Origin: Cephalotus follicularis
Taxonomy: Eukaryota; Streptophyta; Magnoliopsida; Oxalidales; Cephalotaceae
Reading direction: 5' to 3'
Assembly: GCA_001972305.1 (NCBI GenBank)
Contig: BDDD01000173.1
Location: forward strand, 365,403 to 429,402
DNA length: 64,000 bases
Within the stretch, counting starts at the first letter, position 1. Each line of letters begins with the position of its first letter. The notes below the pieces were generated by a model that saw only the letters and a program-made list of their open reading frames with translations, was not told the origin of the DNA and searched no databases. Positions 44,440-56,315 of this stretch are shown in pieces. Both the position numbers and the translations under genes were made by a program.

Positions 44440-45627
44440 AAAATGAGAAATGTGAGAGTAAGGAGAGAAAGAATTGACTTATGTAGTCAATTCGATCACC
44501 TCTCCGAAACTCGGCCCAAAATCCCGACTATACATGCATGTGATCAATACAATATCAATAGGTATAAGAATTCCTCAATTCAATACGGTTCAGTACGGTC
44601 CAATACGGTGCAATACGGTACGATGTATGCATGAATAGTACAAAAGGGAATTCGGGTCGTCACAGATTCTAACATTCAATCCTGGCCATGTGTAGTTACA
44701 TTTCAAGAATTAAATAACTTATGCATTCCTTGTGTGAATTGTTTAAGAATGACTATGGTTGTGCTTTTGATCCTTTGTTTGAATCCTTGAATTGCTACTA
44801 TCCCTATTGTTATGCTGTTATATAATGCTGCTGTTATAGATATCGTCTATCTATTAAGTGTTCATAAGCACTATTGTTTCAGTTAATTTCAAGGATTGAA
44901 CCAGCTAAGTGCTATATGCACAAATAAGGATTTTAACTATGGTTTTCAAAATGGAGACTTACTGTCAATGATTTACTGTTTCCTCCCATGAGAGGTATCA
45001 CTATTGTTTTTTTCTCCAAAAGAGAACCACTATTGTATTGATTACTGTTTCCTCCAATAGTGAGGTACGGTCACTGAATTGTTAAATGTTTCAAAAAGAA
45101 AACTACTACTATATTGCATATTATAGATATATGTAATATTGTTATTGAATTGATTGAATTGTTTGTCTATGATTATTGCCGTTAGTCGAGTAATAGGAGA
45201 CATCAATGGCTACGGGGTGGTCCTAGGTGCCAGGAGTTGGCTAGAGTTCCCACCAAACTTATCTGCAATGCAGATCTTGATTGTTACCTACCCCCTAAAT
45301 GCCGAGAAAATTGTTACCTGATCTATCATCTTCAGAGTGTAGGGTGATAGTTAGATGGTGCGCAGTCGATGCTAGGAGTTAGCGATATGTGACACCCAAC
45401 CATTGTATTGATTGATTTTGCCCTTGTGCGGTATTCTTGAATTGTATTGTCTATGGCCACTTGGCATGATTCATCATATATATTGGAATACTTAAATATA
45501 TATGTTATTTTCAAAATAAACTGTCATACATGTTTACATTTATATATTCTTTCTCATGCTTTATTCCTACTTAGTCGAGTGAGGACAAAGGCTAACCCTC
45601 TACAATTTCCGATTAAGTGAAGGCATT

Positions 45628-46364
45628 AGGTCTTGGGAAAAGTGGACGTAGGCAAGAGTTTAACCGAACTACTCTAAAATTGTGTTTACAATCTCTAAAC
45701 TCTCTCTATTTACTTGCAGTCATTTTTATATTGGGATTACTGTTTTAGCTTTACACTATTATTATAAATCAAAAAAGTTCATAACTTTATACATATATGT
45801 GATTGAGTTCAATCACGAATGTTGTAGGGTGCACCGAATTATTCCTGTAAAGAAATTCGGAGTTAGTATTCAAGGGTGAATACTAGTGGAATCTCAAGGA
45901 GGTCTTAGTAAAAGTGGACGTAGGCAACAGTTTAGCCGAACTACTCTAAAACTGTGTTTACAATCTCTAAACTCTCTCTATTTACATATAGTCATTTTAT
46001 ATTGGAATTGTTGTTTTATCTTTATACTACTATTATAAATCAAAAAAGTTCATAACTTTATACATATATGTGATTGAGTTCAATCATGAAAGTTGTAGGG
46101 TGACCGAATGACTCCTATAAAGAAATTCGGAGTTAGTATTCAAGAGTGAATACTAGTAGAATCTCAAGGAGGCTTTGGAAAAGTGGACGTAGGCAAGAGT
46201 TTAGCCGAACTACTCTAAAACTGTGTTTACAATATGTAAACTCTCTCTATTTACTTATAGTCATTTTTATATTGGAATTGTTGTTTTAGCTTTATGCTAT
46301 TCTTATAAATCGAACAAGTTCATAATTTTATACATACTACAATTCACTNTCTTGTGTTATTTCA
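45628..46364 (+). repeat. Element F 3' LTR, right part, with about 271-bp tandem repeats
   Basis: After G the F LTR resumes at GTCTTGGGAAAAGTGG. A unit from GTGATTGAGTTCAATCA through the AGTGGACGTAGGCA block to the next GTGATTGAG is repeated (starts 45799 and 46070), with a third, partial unit on each side. Normal SIRE LTRs (D) have one. There is an ambiguous base at 46349 in the C-tract, and the LTR ends TTATTTCA at 46364. Confidence 0.82.
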
Positions 46365-46901
46365 TATACAGTGTCCAACCACTGGCCTTGCAAGTCAGGC
46401 ATTGATTGTACACCATCACAACAGATAGGAATCATTACTGACAGGAGGTATGTGACTATCCAAACAGGATTCCTATTGTGGGTCATGTTCAATGAACGTG
46501 CTCCCAGCACGCACCCCGTATCAGCCCTAGGGCTCCAACCCAAATGGCAATGAGATACTCCATGCTCCACTGTTGGGACGCGGGCATAATCATAGCAAGT
46601 CTTATCCGGTTTCACTAATTTCCCAAGTAAGTGAACCTACGGGTTAGAACGTTTGTCATGGGAGTAAGGTAGCCGTTCTCATAGCCCTAGACATGACATC
46701 CAACCCTTTGTGTGATGAGCACCATATGTGTAAGGTGATAATAAAATAAACAGATTCAATAAGGGGATAAAACACATACGGCATGCCATAAATCATGGAA
46801 TTTTGCACAGTGTAACATAAATGGAATTCGTATTTTATATTAAGAGTAATGTACATATACAATTAGCCACCTCATAACTTGCAGGGTCACCCTCAATCTA
46901 A
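46365..46901 (-). repeat. Truncated type-I copia LTR, minus orientation
   Basis: The minus strand starts TGTTAGATTGAGGGTGACCC (46901), like the type-I LTRs at 27291 and 56303. Blocks such as CCCAGCACGCACCCCGTA align with 54661. It ends where F LTR ends, so about 1.6 kb is missing. Confidence 0.72.
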
Positions 46902-47153
46902 CAGATTTCATATCATTTGCTATACAAGTGCCTTGAAGTAAGATAGTGGTTTGAAAAGATTTGGAAGAGTTAAAGAACTTTGAGTAAGTATTACTTTGAA
47001 CTTTCTTTCTCTTTTTCTTTTGATCTTTTGGTATGTCAAAGTGTTGATCAAATTGATCTTTTTCTTTTGATCTAGCAAATCTATTTTGTTTAAGGGTTTG
47101 TTAGTTAGGGTTAGATTAAGTGTTAATCTAGCCACTTGGTTATAAAACCAACA
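46902..47153 (+). repeat. Element K 5' LTR end (left border uncertain)
   Basis: This sequence ends AAAACCAACA, three bases before a PBS, so at least its right part is the LTR of K. The left LTR border could not be found; the rest is probably truncated. Confidence 0.5.
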
Positions 47154-47155
47154 AA

Positions 47156-47168
47156 TGGTATCAGAGCC
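47156..47168 (+). promoter_or_regulatory. Element K primer binding site
   Basis: TGGTATCAGAGCC, initiator tRNA-Met type, lies two bases after the LTR end. Confidence 0.88.
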
Positions 47169-49449
47169 ATCTTTGATCACGCTTTGATATATGTTTATAT
47201 TATGATAAATGTATGAGTAATGAGCTATCCATGGTGTAAAAAATTTTAGTTTGGTGACCTGAATGTTAGTCTAAGGTTAAGTATTAAAATGATGAACAAA
47301 AGAGTGTTGTTTTGATTTTTGAGGGCACCAATGAGATTGTGTGTGTGTGTGTGTGTTAGGGAATTTTTTCTCTCTTGGACCTAAGCATAAAAATCAACTT
47401 AACCTTGTCACAAATCTGGCTAAAAATTTTAGCCCTTGGAGCTTCAAACTCCATTAATGGAGTTTGTTTCAAGCTCTTAAGTCATCTTAATGAAGATGAT
47501 GACAAAGGGAATTTATGACATTTATGTATAAAGTCCCTAAAATTTATAATATGTGAGGCATATTATAATATTTACCTTATTCACTTTAACGTCTCAAAAG
47601 TTAGTGAAGTCTATAAACTTTAGTATAAAAGTTACATTTAATGTTTATGGATGATGATATGTAAGATTACATTTAATTTTGTTGTAAGAGTTGCATTAAA
47701 TATGAGATGAATGTTGAGTGTGTAAGGGATGACATAAATTTCGGCCAAGATGTAATAAATGGGAGGGTGGAGTGTGGTGTAAGTGTTATGACATACTTCA
47801 TGACATTTTCCTTGATTTAATGAAGCTTGTCTTCATCTTTAATAATGTAACTTTTACGCAAGATTTAATTTTGGCCCTTGGATCAATCCATGAGATGGAT
47901 GGCTAGGATTTGATCTTGACTTTAAGGGCTATGTCATGTGATGAAGGGTTGGACTGAGGGGCAAGTGGCATGTGTGGATGGATGACACATGACACTAGTT
48001 AGGGTTTTACTAAACCCTAACTACCCCTAATCCTAACCATAACTTCTAACTCTAATTAAATAGTTGGACTGTGAATAGTTATCAAGGCCCAATTCTTAGT
48101 AGGTACTAGTACCTCTTGGATCGATGATGAATAATAACTAAGACCCAATGTTTGGTGGGCCCTTTACCTCTCGGGCCCATGATGAATAGTGACCACAACC
48201 CCAAAATTTTAAAATTTTTTCCAATAGTTGGTTATTGTTGTGTATGCTCATAATTACTCATACATTTGTCTTTTATACATATATTCAATGAGATTGAATT
48301 AAAATATGCATGATAGTGGTTCATGGACTTTAGGCTAGATTGATAGTTTTTATTCAAGTGTTGAATGTATGGTAGTTTTATTGCTTTAATGGTGGGTGTT
48401 TGTAATATTCTTTTATTAAGGCTTTCATGCCTCTTCTCCCCTTATTTGTAATCCATTTAAACATTCTCTCTTCCTCTTGGAAATCCCTTGATTTGCAATC
48501 GAGTTTCTTTTTATTTATAATTAGAAGTAGTTTGTTTAGTTGGCGAGAATCGCGACGGAAGACGCAAATAGAAGATAGAAGAATTTTAATATTGAATTAT
48601 TTTAACACCCATGGCTTGTATGGGATATTAGCTTTATTTTAATAAATCACCTAGGATAAGACCATTAGTTTAAAAGTCCATGACTACCATTAGGATAAGA
48701 TGTATGAGATGCATGCTTAGTTTAAATCTGCCATGCAAGAGATTCGAACGATCCCTCCATATTCTGCCATCTACTTGCCAACCAGGCTAATAATGGGATA
48801 GCTAATATTAAAGACCATTAAACCCCTCTAATCAATTCAATATCAAGTGATAACGAACATGGACAAAACCAAGTATCCATCCGTTGCCTTCCATCATTGC
48901 TATTGATGCGAGGAACCTTGTCAAGAGCTCATAACTTGTTAGGTAAACCCAAGGTTTGCTTGTTGCATCAATTGAATATGATATATGCATTAGTGGTATT
49001 GATCGAGCCTTGTTGGGTAAATCCAAGGGTTATATCTTCAGTCCACCATAATGGTCAATCATGGGCTCAACTAAAAATAGAATACTTATGCCTTGAAAAG
49101 TAAACTCATAGGCATATAATAACTATAGGCTAAAACAAAGATTGGGAATTTTATGAGATAAAATCGACAAAGAGTTTTGTCTAATCATAAGGCACATCAC
49201 ACTTGTTGGGTAAACCCAAGGTGTTGGTGTACATGTTACGAGATTCAAATCACCCATACGAAACAACTTATGATGAGATCATTCAAGATAAATGTTTCTC
49301 GTCTTCCATACTTGAGGGTTATGGAATTTGCGCAAATTAGTGAGAGGTATACTTAAAGATTTAAATACCGAATCTTTAATGTTTTGAGAACATGACTTGA
49401 ACAAAATACTATTTGTCTTTTCTTTTCTTTTATATCTGTAGATATTTCA
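47169..49449 (+). other. Long AT-rich leader of element K, no gene
   Basis: About 2.3 kb lies between the PBS and the gag start with no convincing ORF. It has a (GT)n run at 47339-47357 and a CCCTAA-like patch near 48012. It ends in a pyrimidine-rich acceptor-like tract (TTTTATATCTGTAG, AG at 49440-49441) eight bases before the gag ATG, so it may be, or contain, a leader intron. Confidence 0.55.
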
Positions 49450-52400
49450 ATGGCACCTAACCCACTCGCTAGTATACCTGATACCAATAAGTTAACCAGT
49501 CCAAACTTTGTGGAATGGATACACAACCTACAATTGATACTCTCAATTGATTGTAGAGGCTGCGTACTTGAGGCTAGCATCCCCACAAGTGTTGTTGAGG
49601 ATGCTAGTGATGAGGAGAAAGCAACCTTTCTCAAGTGGAAGGATGACAATGTGATTGTCAATGCTGCATGATAGCAGCAATGAGCTATGACCTACAACGT
49701 CAGCATTAGTACATGACTGACCCAGGAGCTATCTTGCTTCACCTACAAGAGTTGTATGGTGAGAAAAGTAGAATAGCCAGTTATCAGCTCTCCAATGAGC
49801 TTTTTTGTAATTAGATTCCAGAAGGAGCATCTGTCAACGATCATTGTCTGAAAATGATCAGCTGCATTGAGCAACTTGCATCTTTGGGTTTCATCCAAGA
49901 TGTTGAGTTTATCACAGATGTGATCCTTCTATCACTTCCTCATTCATACTCTCAGTTCATCATTAACTTCAACATGCACAAAGTTGAGGTCTTCTGAGCT
50001 CTTCAACATGTTGAGGGATACTGAGATTCATCTCCCCAAATCCAAACCTATGATGCACTTGACCCACACTTCCCAGAACAAAACAAAGGGGAAGAATGCT
50101 TTTGTGAAAGACAAGGGCAAAGACAAACATGCAAGGGAAAAGGTAGTACAGCCTTACGCAAGGCCACAAGTAGATACACCCACGCCAATGGTGGCACCTG
50201 CAGTAGTAGATATAACCTCTACATCAATCGAACCCCCTCCTAAGGGCCCTTGTTTTTACTGCGATGTAGCAGGGCACTGGAAGTGGAACTGCAAGAAGTT
50301 CCTATCTTCCATTGGAAAACCACAAGGCAAAGATGAGCCTTCAATATTTATGATTCAGATAAATATGTCTATTGATAAGAGTTATCCTACTTCTTGGGTA
50401 TTAGATATCAGATGCTCCTCAGACTTTTGTGTTAATGTGTGAGACCTGCAAGGAAGTAGAACCCTTGCGAAGGGAGAAGTGGACCTTAAAGTAGCTGATG
50501 GAACAAGCGTTGAAGTATTATCTCTAGGATCTACTTGTATTTTCTTGCCCGCTAGAAAGGGCCTCAAACTCAAGAATACTTTATTTATATTTCCTTATGG
50601 AAGAACATCATTTCCATTTCTGCACTTATGACCGACGGCTTTAGTTGTATAATTAAAGACAAGAGTTGCTCTTTATATAAGAATGATGTCCTGTATGTTG
50701 AGTGTTTTGTTGACAATGGGTTATACATAATAAATAGACATATTAATTTAAATGTTGAAAAAGGAACCAAAAGAAAGAGAGATGACATTAACCAAACACA
50801 CCTCTGGCACTATAGACTTGGTCACACTAGTGAGAAAAGAGTCCATAAGTTGGTTAGTGATTTATAACCTGTGAACCCTGCCTCAAAGGTGAAATGACTA
50901 AAACATCCTTTATGGGATAAGGGGAGAGGTCTATAGACCTATTGGGCCTAGTGCACATAGATGTGTATGGCCCAATGCCTATTCAAGCAAGAGGTGGTTA
51001 TTTCTACTTCATAACCTTTACTGATGATCTTTCATAGTACAGGTATTTGTACTTGATGAAGCACAAGTCTGAAGCCTTTGAAAGGTTTAAAGAATTCAGA
51101 ATCGAAGTAGAGAAACAAACTGGAAAGAGTATTAAGAAACTACGATCAGATCGTGGTGGCAAATATCTTTCCACTGAGTTTCTGAGTTATCTCAGGGAGA
51201 ATAGGATTCTCTCTTAGTGGACTCCTCCAGGAACACCACAGCATAATGGTACATCTGAAAGGAGAAACCATACCCTACTAGATATGGTACGAAGCATGAT
51301 GAGCCATGCAGATCAACCACTGTCTTTCTGGGGACATGCCTTAGAAACCACACTCCATTTGTTGAACAAGACACCGATGAAATCTACACCCACAATGCCA
51401 TATGAGATATGGATTGGGAAGAAACTCCATCTTAATTACTTTAGGATCTTGGATTGCTCAGCTTATGTAAAGCTAGCAGAAGTAACTAAGTTGGAGGTTA
51501 GATCAGTTAAATGCAAATTTGTAGGCTATCCCAAGAACTCAATGGGATACTACTTCTACTACTTTGATAAGAATAAAGTGTTTGTCTCAAAGCATGCCAC
51601 ATTCCTAGAGAAAAAATTTCTATTGGAAGAATCTAGTGGGAGTAGTGTTGAGCTAGATGAGATTTCATCTACTCAGCAGATAAATGACCAACCAGTTGAG
51701 CCTATAGCAACATGGAACCTCTTGACACACAACCTCATTGAAGGTCCAGTAGAATAAGTAGGGAACCGACAGGTACTTTGGGAATTTTCTCATAGAGGGA
51801 ACCCAAGAGGTAAATCTTATGGATGAGGATCCAACTAGTTACCTTGGAGCTATATCATATATAGACTCAGAGAAATGGCAGGAAGCCATGAAATTTGAAG
51901 TGGACTCCATGTAATCCAACCAAGTCTAGGACTTGGTAGATGCACCTGATGGAAGTGTTTCCATAGGATGCAAGTGGCTCTTTAAGAGAAAGATTGGAGA
52001 GGATGGTAAGGTTAACACCTTCAAAGCAATACTAGTAGCCAAGGGATACAAACAGAGAGAGGGGATCGACTATGAAAACACCTTCTCTTCTGTTGCCATG
52101 CTTAAATCCATTAGGATTTTGCTTACTATTGCTACACACCATGACTATGAGATATCAGATGGATGTGAAGACTGGATTTCTCAATGGACACATTGAAGAA
52201 GACATCTACATGACCTAACTTGAGGGTTTCATATCCAGTGGTGAGCACCATAAGGTTTGCAAACTCAATCGATCCATTTATGCATTAAAGCAATCCTCCA
52301 GGAGCTAGAACATTTTTTTTTTTTGATGAAAAGGTCAAAGAGTTTGATTTCATCAAAAATGAAGATGAACCATGTGTGTACAGGAAATTGAATGGGTGCT

Positions 52401-52964
52401 CAGTCGTATTCTTGATTCTTTATATTGATGACATACTACTCATTGGAATTATGTAGGTATGTTAACTAGAACCAAGATATCATTGGAATTATGTAGGTAT
52501 GTTAACTAGAACCAAGAATTTGTTATCCACAGTTTTCTCCATGAAGGACTTGGGAGAAGCATCCTACGTCTTAGGAATCAAGGTCTATAGAGATAGACCT
52601 AAAAGGATGCTTGGACTATGCCAATCCTTATACATAGAAAAAGTGCTAAAGAGGTTTAGCATGGAAAATTCTAAGAGAGGCTAGCTACCTCTCTGTCATG
52701 TGGTTAAGCTTTCTAAATCAATGTCTCCAAAGACATCTGATGAAAAAGAGCGCATGACGCATGTTCCCTATGCCTCTGCAATATAGAGAATCATCTACGC
52801 TATGTTATGCACACGATCGGATATTGCTTTTGTTGTAAGCATTACTAGCATATATCAGTCGAATCTAGGTGAGAGTCACTAGAAGGCAGTCAATGACATT
52901 CTTAAGTACCTGAAAAGGACTAAATATATGTTCCTGATTTTTGGGAATCGATGTACATTCACGG
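49450..52964 (+). pseudogene. Element K copia gag-pol, heavily decayed
   Basis: Gag starts MAPNPLASIPDTNKLTSPNF at 49450 and stops at 49669. A knuckle (CFYCDVAGHWKWNC, about 50250) and a protease remnant (WVLDIRCSS, where DTG is expected) follow. Integrase pieces (HLWHYRLGHTSEKR, LLDMVRSMMSHADQPLSFWGHALE) and RT pieces (GCKWLFKRKIGEDGKVNTFKA, YIDDILLIG at about 52430, SMKDLGEASYVLGIKVY) span several frames with many stops. A 40-bp tandem duplication (52441-52520) breaks RT. The sequence stops in RNase H at 52964, where J LTR begins. It is closely related to J in order and motifs. Confidence 0.85.
52441..52518 (+). repeat. 40-bp tandem duplication in K RT
   Basis: CATTGGAATTATGTAGGTAT and the next 20 bases occur twice in direct succession. 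The length is not a multiple of three, so the frame shifts. Confidence 0.88.
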
Positions 52965-54857
52965 TGTCGGAATCGGACTTAGGGTGTTAAGGGGTGCAAT
53001 TTTAAAATTTTGGTTTGCAGCGGAAGTAAAACCCCTCAAGACCACAATAAAACCAGGTCCAATTCTAATATTTACAAGTCCAAGGACCACCCACATCAAC
53101 TCATAATTAATTTGGCATCACTTATGCATGCTAGTGTGATGCACTACATACAAAGAGAAGGATAGGAGGCTACACCAAACATGGTGGCACCTTCTTTTTG
53201 CCAATTCAGGCTTGGGAAGACTCCCTTTGATCAATCCAAGCTATATATACCTTCAAGATGCCAAAATCTTCTACTCCAAGCTTCAAGAAAATCGAGAGCC
53301 TTTATTGCTTTCTCTCCAAGAAAAAACACCCTCCCTTCTATAAGAAATCCTTATGAATTTTCTGATTTCTATATGCTAACAAAGGGAGCATTAGAATTGA
53401 CAAATTTCATCAATTCAATCCACCCTAGGTAGCTCCAAAGGTAGGTGATCAAAATCAAAGAAGGGACTAAGGGAGAAAACAAGCCCTAAGCTTGTAATTC
53501 AATGGATAAAGTGAGCAAGCCCTAGGAAGCTCCACCTTTTCCTTCTCCTCTTCCTAAAATCCGGCTGGAATGAGAAGATTGTGTCTTCTCTAGTGTGTGG
53601 CCAGCTGGATAGATTAGAATGATTCCAACTTATCATTCTCATATGACACGTGTCATCCTTTCTATTAGTCATATACCACATGTCACACAACTAATATAAC
53701 AAGGCCACATGTCATTTCATCTCCAAGAATCCAGCCAATATGTTACATAAATGAGTCTTACTCACTTTAGTAATGCCACATGTTCCTTCATGTATTAATG
53801 AGATAAGATTAAGTGAGGTAGTACCACGTATCATCATCTAACGGTGACACAACTCTCAAAATCCACATAACCAATATATGACTTTAAAATTTTCATCATG
53901 CCATAAATATGTCCAACATATTATGAAAATATCATTATCGGGTAGGGACCCTTTAAAATCTCGGTTATTGTCGATGGTGTTTATAAATAATCGAAACTCG
54001 GTTACGCCATTCTAAATAGTCCAAACCCATTTAAAATGCTTCCAGACTAATAACCATTATTATCCAAATGAAAAATTAATCCAATTAATTTTCTCATACT
54101 TTATTACACATCGTCGTAAACAAGTGACTTTTTGAGTCATTGGTTCACGTGTACTATATTCCCTTGTCATAATTGACCCCGACTGAGGACTAGGGTAAGG
54201 ATACGTGTCAACCCTATTTATACCTCAGTGGCCAAAATATCTGATCATTACTAGGACCTTTGGTAAACTCTCTGGAAATCCAATTTCCAATCCACCTCAA
54301 CCTTGGCCTAGGATTTCATAAGTCCAAAGTACAATCAAACCATATTAGGGCTGATCACCTTCGCTCAAGTGTGACAATCCCATATTATGCACTCGCTTAT
54401 ATTCGTATAGATTATATCATACCCAAAGATCACCCGATTTCTAGCCCCATGAAAGAACTGGGTAAGGTCGAGATCAAAGCATAATAGTCTCCATGCAATA
54501 TAGAGCAGTCGCTCATATCTAAGGATCAGACGAGTTCTATGAACTCGCTAAGTGTCCAGCACTTATACATAAGTGCAACAAATAGGAATCACTAAAGACA
54601 TGAGAATAGCCACTATCCAAATAGTGTCCCCAACCTGGGTCCATTTTGGTGTACATGCTCCCAGCACGCACCCCGTACTTTCCCTAGTGTATCAACACAG
54701 ATGGTAGTGAGAGAATCTGTTGAAATTATGTGTTACAATCTTGGTTTTGATGATAACAAAACACCTAATGTGTTTGTTGATGTGAATGAATGTTCAAAAT
54801 GAAACAAACATGTGAAGTTGCATGATAAACTGTCAAATCTTGCATATCAGAACTATT

Positions 54858-55313
54858 GGCGTCAACGACTATGCTTCAGGCGTCAAAGTTCTGGGAATAA
54901 GTACATGTTCTAGGCTTGGAACGATGATCCTCGTCGACGTGATCTTTATCTTCGTCAACGTGCTGGGAAACTTATGATTTACGTCAACGTCAAGAGGAAA
55001 GACGTCAACGTCAACAGGTGATAGTGGCTTGGACTTTAACGCAGAAAACAAGTGGAGTCAACACCTTATCTATAGACGTTAATGCCATATCAAGACGTCA
55101 ATGCAAATAGTGCACATTTCGGACAGTGAGTTTAGACGTTAACGCAAAGACATTATGGCGTCAACATCTTGTCTTTATACGTCAACACCATGGATGCATG
55201 TCAACGTAAATAGAACTGGAGATGAACAAGAGCTTGGAGTATCAACACATAAAGCCATAGGAGTTTACGCATAAGGAGATAGACGACAACGCCATGCGTA
55301 CACGTCAACGCCA
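54858..55313 (+). repeat. Decayed array, GTCAACG version
   Basis: About sixteen copies read mainly CGTCAACG or CGTTAACGC, for example AAGACGTCAACGTC, TAGACGTTAACGC and ATGGCGTCAACATC, with only one intact GTCGACG (54934). It looks like the common array after TCGA became TCAA. Confidence 0.78.
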
Positions 55314-55417
55314 ATGACAGCCATACATGAAATCTGCAAAAAATGAAGGTGCTGAAATGGTGTAATCCTTTCCATACTTGATTCAAATGCCTCTCTGACA
55401 ATTCCCTAAACTCTAGC

Positions 55418-55449
55418 AACGGCTATATTCATCTGAAAGTTATAAATAG
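55418..55449 (+). promoter_or_regulatory. Core promoter of the SIRE-like LTR at 54718
   Basis: AACGGCTA (55418-55425) and TTATAAATAG (55440-55449) have the same layout as D and F. Confidence 0.6.
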
Positions 55450-56303
55450 AGACCCAAACCATGAATAAATAATCAACTACTCACACAAGCAATATCCAAG
55501 CTATACAAGAGCAAGAAAGAATAGTTTTGAGCTATAGTTTACAAAGTTCTTTTCTGAGATCCTTTGAGCAATTACTGTTTTTGTTATCCAACCTTTGGAG
55601 AGGTTTTTAAACATTACAAACACTCAAAAATCCATTGTATACTCAAGGTCATTAGTACCTTACCCAAAGTTAGGATTTAGCTCGTAAAAATATGAGTTAG
55701 GATTTAGATCTAAAAAATTTGAGTTAGAATTCAGCTTGTAAAAATCCAGAATCACTGTTTTTGATCGGGGGATTACATTCTAATGGAACCTCAAGTGCGG
55801 CTTGGCAGAGTGGATGTAGGCACGGTTTGCAGAACCACTATAAAATAGTTTGTATCGCTCTTCCCTTATTCTTTACTTATTTGCAAATTATTTTATTGTC
55901 ATGTATGTTTTTGATTGATATTCTCTTTGTGTTTTTAAATCTTTTAAAAGGGTGGTTATTTTCCGCATAACAAATTCCCCCGGGCAACATACGCACAAGT
56001 CCATCCAGTTCACTAATGCCCACAGAGTGAACCTATGACTTGGAACTAATTTGACATATGGAATAAGATAAGCAATCCCACTGTCTCGATGCCTTGAATC
56101 CAATCTTATGTTAGGGCATCACAAGTGTAAATATGTAAATTTTAACTATTTCAATTATGTGATAAAACACAAGTGATTTTGCCATAATTAATATAATCAA
56201 AATTAGCACGTGTCATATATATGTGGAAAAATACTATTTACATACATAGATATAACCGATACATAAGCCCATCCAATGGCTTGTCGGGTCACCCTATCTG
56301 ACA

Positions 56304-56315
56304 ATCTCCCACTTG
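56304..56315 (-). promoter_or_regulatory. Element J polypurine tract
   Basis: CAAGTGGGAGAT on the minus strand directly precedes the LTR start TGTCAGATAG. Confidence 0.88.

Larger units (their letters stand above)
42251..44664 (-). repeat. Solo LTR H (gypsy type), minus orientation, inside G
   Basis: It is flanked by GATTC (42246-42250 and 44665-44669). On the minus strand it starts TGTGACGACCCGAATTCCC and ends GGGTGTTATA. The empty site is visible in the second G copy (GGGATGATTCTAACC at about 63550). Length is 2414 bp, with array 43652-43985 and a (GA)n run at 44408-44434. No internal sequence, so a solo LTR. Confidence 0.9.
40849..45627 (+). repeat. Gypsy LTR G, split by H and truncated at its 3' end
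   Basis: It starts TGTAATACCCATAATTTTT and continues to 42250, then 44670 to about 45627. A second copy starts at 62340. A block near 45220-45260 (TCCTAGGTGCCAGGAGTTGG) and GAGTGAGGACAAAGGCTAA match the E LTR, suggesting gypsy. No internal region or PBS is seen. By comparison with E about 0.3-0.4 kb of its 3' end and about 30 bp of F LTR are missing at the right border, so the duplication cannot be checked. Confidence 0.75.
1..46364 (+). mobile_element. Element F: SIRE-like Ty1/copia retrotransposon, 5' end outside window, split by nested insertions
   Basis: F is the host of the left nest. Its pieces keep one order and strand: gag (1-452, 23487-23942), protease-integrase (23957-25087), RT-RNase H (28048-29192), an extra ORF (29631-29646, 38343-39538), a purine tract (39887-39898) and the 3' LTR (39901-40848, about 45628-46364). 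The 5' LTR and start of gag lie left of the window. The extra ORF between pol and LTR, and LTR homology to element D, suggest the SIRE/Maximus lineage; that name is from recognition only. Flanking duplications around A and E show the pieces were once contiguous. About 3 kb of integrase/RT sequence has been replaced by LTR debris at 25088-28047. Confidence 0.85.
54718..55980 (+). repeat. SIRE-like LTR inserted in J LTR (3' end truncated)
   Basis: It starts TGTTGAAATTATGTG with GGTTTTGATGATAACA, as in D and F. It has a decayed array (54858-55313), AACGGCTA plus TATA (55418-55449), three 28-bp repeats (about 55667-55745) and the AGTGG ... CCACT block (55809-55839). It stops in the C-tract (AAATTCCCC). 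By comparison with 26940 about 19 bp of J LTR and any duplication are missing at the right side. Confidence 0.82.
52965..56303 (-). repeat. Element J 3' LTR, interrupted by a SIRE-like LTR
   Basis: The minus strand starts TGTCAGATAGGGTGACCC (56303) and ends GATTCCGACA (52965). Without the insertion it is about 2.08 kb, close to the 2.2-kb type-I copy at 25088. The block at 52965-54717 has no TCGA array. The open stretch 53181-53432 has no coding features. Confidence 0.85.

Noticed and set aside
48010-48045. CCCTAA-like patch as an interstitial telomere repeat
   Set aside because: Only a few irregular units (CCCTAACTACCCCTAATCC); too short and degenerate.
53181-53432. 83-codon open stretch in J LTR as a small gene
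   Set aside because: It lies inside an LTR with an antisense pol, has no start context or domain, and is not kept in the related LTR at 25088.
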